Shown: positions 61,577-64,000 of the stretch, piece by piece
How the letters are laid out: each line of letters opens with the position of its first letter
How positions within the stretch are numbered: position 1 is the first letter of the stretch
Assembly (NCBI GenBank): GCA_001184205.1
Contig: LBMP01000005.1
Coordinates: forward strand, 124,001 to 188,000
Source of the DNA: Desulfocarbo indianensis
GTDB lineage: Bacteria > Desulfobacterota > Desulfarculia > Desulfarculales > Desulfarculaceae
DNA: 64,000 nt
Direction of reading: 5' to 3'
The notes under the pieces: generated by a model
What the model saw: the letters and a program-made list of their open reading frames with translations, nothing else
The model's database searches: none
Told to the model about the DNA's origin: nothing
Translations under genes and position numbers: made by a program

Positions 61577-62977
61577 TCAGGCGGCCAAACGGCTCAAGGC
61601 CGCGGCGATGATTTTTTCGTCGCCGGGCAGCATGGTGCGCACATCCATCAGCAGGCGCCCGTCTTCCAGGCGGCAGATGATGGGCGGGTCGTTGGCGCGC
61701 AGGGCCTGCTCCAGCCTGGTGGGGGAAAGGCCGTCCACGGCCAGTTCCAAAAGGCGGGTGCGCGGCGCGGCCAGGGGCAGGGCCCCTCCGCCCACCCGGC
61801 TGGCCCCCTCCCGGGTGGCCGCTTGCAGGCGCTTAAGGCCCAAGCCGCGCAGCCGCCGCAACATAGCCGCGGCCTTTTTGCGCAGTTCCTCGTAGGGGGT
61901 GGCGATCATGCGCAGGGTGGGTATCAGTTTGAGCGCCTTTTCGGGTTCGCGGTATATCTCCAGGGTGGCCTCCAGGGCGGCCAGGGTGAGCTTGTCGATG
62001 CGCATGGCCCGGTTGACCGGATTCTGGCGCACCGCCTCCACCAGCTCCCGCTTGCCCAGGATGATGCCGGCCTGGGGGCCTCCCATGAGCTTGTCGCCGC
62101 TGAAGGTGACCAAATCCGTGCCGGCGGCCACGGCCTCCTGCACCGTGGGCTCCTTGGCCAGGCCGTACTGGGAGAAATCCACCAGGGTGCCCGAGCCCAG
62201 GTCTTCCATGACCGGCAAATGATAGCGGTCGGCCAGTTGGCGCAGTTCGGGCAGGGTCACCTCGGTATGGAAACCCACCACCGCGAAATTGGAGGTGTGC
62301 ACTTTGAGCAGCAAGGCGGTTTGCGAGGTGATGGCCTCCTCGTAATCGTGCAGGTGGGTCTTGTTGGTGGTGCCCACTTCTTTCAGGATGGCCCCGGAAC
62401 GCGCCATGACGTCGGGTATGCGGAATGACCCGCCTATCTCCACCAATTGCCCCCGGCTCACGATCACCTCGCGGCCCTGGGCCGCGGTTTGCAGGCAGAG
62501 AAACACCGCGGCCGCGTTGTTGTTCACCACGATGGCCGCCTCGGCGCCGGTGAGATCGGCCAGGAGCTGGGCCGCGTGCACGTAGCGCGAGCCCCGGCGG
62601 CCCTCCTCCAGGTCGTATTCCAGATTGGTATAGGTGCGGTTGAGGCTCAGCAGGCGCTCCAAGGCGTTTTCCGCCAAAAGGGAGCGGCCCAGGTTGGTAT
62701 GCACCACCACCCCGGTGGCGTTGACCACGCCCCGCAGGGAAGGCCGGGCCAATTCCCGCGCCAGCCGGGCCGCCTGGGTCGCCACGGCCGCCAAGGCCAG
62801 CCGGCTCTCGTCCACCGCCTCGCCGGCCAGAATGGCCTCCCGCAGGTCGTCCAGGCCGCGGCGCACGGCCTGCTTGACGATGCCGCGCGGCAGTTCCTCT
62901 TCCAGGGAGACCAGTTCCGGGCGGGCCAGGAGCTGGTCCACCTTGGGTAAGCGCGCCAATAGCTTTTGATCGGGCAT
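61577..62977 (-). CDS. selA: L-seryl-tRNA(Sec) selenium transferase
   Basis: The 466-residue PLP enzyme converts Ser-tRNA(Sec) to Sec-tRNA(Sec) using selenophosphate. Visible family marks are LLARLPKVDQLLARPEL at the start, VVNATGVVVHTNLGRSLLA, NNNAAAVFLCLQT, VEIGGSFRIPDVMARSGA and the PLP-Lys loop FSGDKLMGGPQAGII. The start at 62977 has AGGA 9 nt upstream; an ATG three codons earlier has no room for a site. It shows that the organism decodes UGA as selenocysteine; selB, selC and selD are outside the window. Confidence 0.95.
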   Translation of the reverse strand: MPDQKLLARLPKVDQLLARPELVSLEEELPRGIVKQAVRRGLDDLREAILAGEAVDESRLALAAVATQAARLARELARPSLRGVVNATGVVVHTNLGRSLLAENALERLLSLNRTYTNLEYDLEEGRRGSRYVHAAQLLADLTGAEAAIVVNNNAAAVFLCLQTAAQGREVIVSRGQLVEIGGSFRIPDVMARSGAILKEVGTTNKTHLHDYEEAITSQTALLLKVHTSNFAVVGFHTEVTLPELRQLADRYHLPVMEDLGSGTLVDFSQYGLAKEPTVQEAVAAGTDLVTFSGDKLMGGPQAGIILGKRELVEAVRQNPVNRAMRIDKLTLAALEATLEIYREPEKALKLIPTLRMIATPYEELRKKAAAMLRRLRGLGLKRLQAATREGASRVGGGALPLAAPRTRLLELAVDGLSPTRLEQALRANDPPIICRLEDGRLLMDVRTMLPGDEKIIAAALSRLAA

Positions 62978-63038
62978 GGGCTTCATCCTAAACCAGGCCG
63001 GCGCGGGCCAACCGCCGCCGGATGCATGATCTTCTGGC

Positions 63039-63599
63039 TTACAACAATTCAGAGCCCCGGGCAAGCCCCCCGTGCGTCAGCCAAAAGCGGGCAAAGGCCG
63101 CCACCACCAGGCTGTGGCTTATCCGGCCCTGCCGGATCAGTTGGGGGATATGGTCCAGGGGGTGCAGTTCCACCTTGATCTGCTCGGTGTCATCCGGCCG
63201 CGGCGGACCCGCCAGCCTGCAATCCAGGGCCAGACAGGTGTAGCAGCGGTTATCGAACAGGGCCGGATTGGGATGCACCCAGCCCAAGGGCTCCATTTTT
63301 TCGCCTTGGTAGCCGGTCTCCTCGGCCAATTCCCTGGCGCCGGCGATCATGGGCGATTCGCCGGGATCGATCAAACCGCCGGGAATCTCCAGGGTCACCT
63401 CGCCGGTGCCGTGCCGCCATTGGCGGATGAGCACCACCTGGCCGTCGGGGGTAAGCGGCACCACGTTGACCCAATCCGGCGAGCTGAGCAGCACGAACTC
63501 GTGGGACGGCCCGTCTCCCAGGCTGCGTTGGGCCAGGTCCACTTGCAATACCGGATGATCCAGCATCCGCCTGCGTTTCAAGGTCTGCCAAGCGCGCAA
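63039..63599 (-). CDS. Nudix hydrolase (ADP-ribose pyrophosphatase-like)
   Basis: The 186-residue hydrolase has the complete Nudix box GGLIDPGESPMIAGARELAE then ETGY (about 76-98). It resembles ADP-ribose pyrophosphatases (VVLIRQWRHGTGEVTLEIPG), with EPLGWVHPNPALFDNRC beyond the box. It probably cleans up ADP-ribose or similar nucleoside diphosphate compounds. The TTG start is 8 nt after a strong AGGAGG. It lies 61 nt before selA on the same strand and may be co-transcribed. Confidence 0.9.
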   Translation of the reverse strand: MRAWQTLKRRRMLDHPVLQVDLAQRSLGDGPSHEFVLLSSPDWVNVVPLTPDGQVVLIRQWRHGTGEVTLEIPGGLIDPGESPMIAGARELAEETGYQGEKMEPLGWVHPNPALFDNRCYTCLALDCRLAGPPRPDDTEQIKVELHPLDHIPQLIRQGRISHSLVVAAFARFWLTHGGLARGSELL

Positions 63600-63730
63600 T
63601 ATCCGACCTCCTCTTAGCCTATCAGCCAGCGATGAGCTTATAGCATCCGTCTCCGAAATCGGTTAGTATTACCAATAACATTTACCATTCGCCGCCCCTT
63701 GGCCTCTACTCCTAGCTTGGATGGTTATTC

Positions 63731-64000
63731 ATGAATGTTGAGTATATCAACCCTTTTCTGCGAGCAACCCTGAACGTGCTTAAAACCATGGCTTTCACCG
63801 AAGCCATCGCCGGCAAGCCTTACGTGAAAAAGGAACAGGTCGCCGGCGGAGACGTCTCGGGCATTATCGGCATAACGGGGGAAACCGATGGCTCGCTGTC
63901 CATATCCTTCAGCGAATCCTGCATCTGCTACATCGTCTCCAACATGTTCGGCGAAACCATCGGCAAGCTCAATCAAGAGGTGGAAGACGCGGTAGGCGAG
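63731..64000 (+). CDS. cheX: CheX-family chemotaxis phosphatase (3' partial)
   Basis: The 90 visible residues begin MNVEYINPFLRATLNVLKTM, the CheX N-terminus. They go on through VSGIIGITGETDGSLSISFS and CIVSNMFGET-type segments to EVEDAVGE at the window edge. The next family residues (ELTN with the ExxN active site) lie just beyond, so the catalytic part is not seen. CheX dephosphorylates CheY-P. It is divergent from the Nudix gene, with a 131-nt gap. Confidence 0.88.
   Translation, partial: MNVEYINPFLRATLNVLKTMAFTEAIAGKPYVKKEQVAGGDVSGIIGITGETDGSLSISFSESCICYIVSNMFGETIGKLNQEVEDAVGE

Overview
The window is GC-rich, gene-dense chromosomal DNA with no phage, IS or CRISPR signal. The gene content suggests a motile, anaerobic-type bacterium of the Desulfobacterota (deltaproteobacterial) kind. 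It has a molybdenum hydroxylase, the cmk-rpsA-sppA neighbourhood, MotAB with a methyl-accepting receptor, SelA, and an exosortase-type exopolysaccharide locus. This placement is inference from gene content and base composition, because there is no rRNA in the window.

Layout. 1-3565: a three-subunit xanthine-dehydrogenase-type Mo hydroxylase, cut by the left edge. 3710-8900: signalling and motility (single-domain response regulator with a structured leader, chemoreceptor, MotB, MotA, and a secreted protein with a pseudopilin-like motif). 9158-14751: a housekeeping block on the minus strand (EI24 membrane protein, SppA, ribosomal protein S1 with a ten-copy 18-bp repeat, Cmk, HisC). 14848-15801: a PPOX-fold protein, a broken small ORF and a structured leader. 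15802-19315: a tight HAD-UbiA / DprE1-like / DprE2-like operon, read as a complete route from PRPP to a polyprenyl-phosphate-arabinose-type donor. 19373-26091: a class II aldolase with a histone-H1-like tail, then an operon with an LsrF-like thiolase, a zinc alcohol dehydrogenase, an aldolase-cupin fusion, small unknowns and a SPOR protein. 26245-29765: small proteins, an IclR regulator, an HD-GYP phosphodiesterase, an HTH/Zn-ribbon regulator, a large SRP RNA with an Alu-type domain, and an HU/IHF protein.

At about 29.9 kb the dominant strand switches to plus. 30144-35148 carries UppP, ManC, a DedA-type protein, ManA and a phosphomannomutase, that is, lipid-carrier recycling and GDP-mannose supply. 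35835-58968 is a large exopolysaccharide/exosortase locus. It holds a Wza-like exporter, an outer-membrane barrel, a chain-length regulator, an ExeA-type ATPase, a CpsD-like kinase, an initiating sugar transferase, an exosortase, EpsI, a ligase/polymerase, a deacetylase-like protein, a heparinase-type protein, a PrsT-like TPR protein, an EEP enzyme fused to a peptidoglycan-binding domain, four glycosyltransferases and an AEC transporter. No PEP-CTERM substrate and no Wzx flippase are seen in the window. 58930-64000 holds a TPR protein with two degenerate GGDEF domains, SelA, a Nudix hydrolase and the start of CheX.

How it fits together: the mannose genes feed the exosortase-linked EPS locus across the strand switch, and UppP recycles its lipid carrier. 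The arabinose-donor operon may feed the same or another envelope glycan. HD-GYP, the degenerate GGDEF protein, the chemoreceptor, MotAB and CheX suggest a motility/biofilm switch. The strongest second-look items are the HAD-UbiA/DprE operon, the S1 repeat, the large SRP RNA, the exosortase locus without a local substrate, and the LsrF/aldolase-cupin operon.
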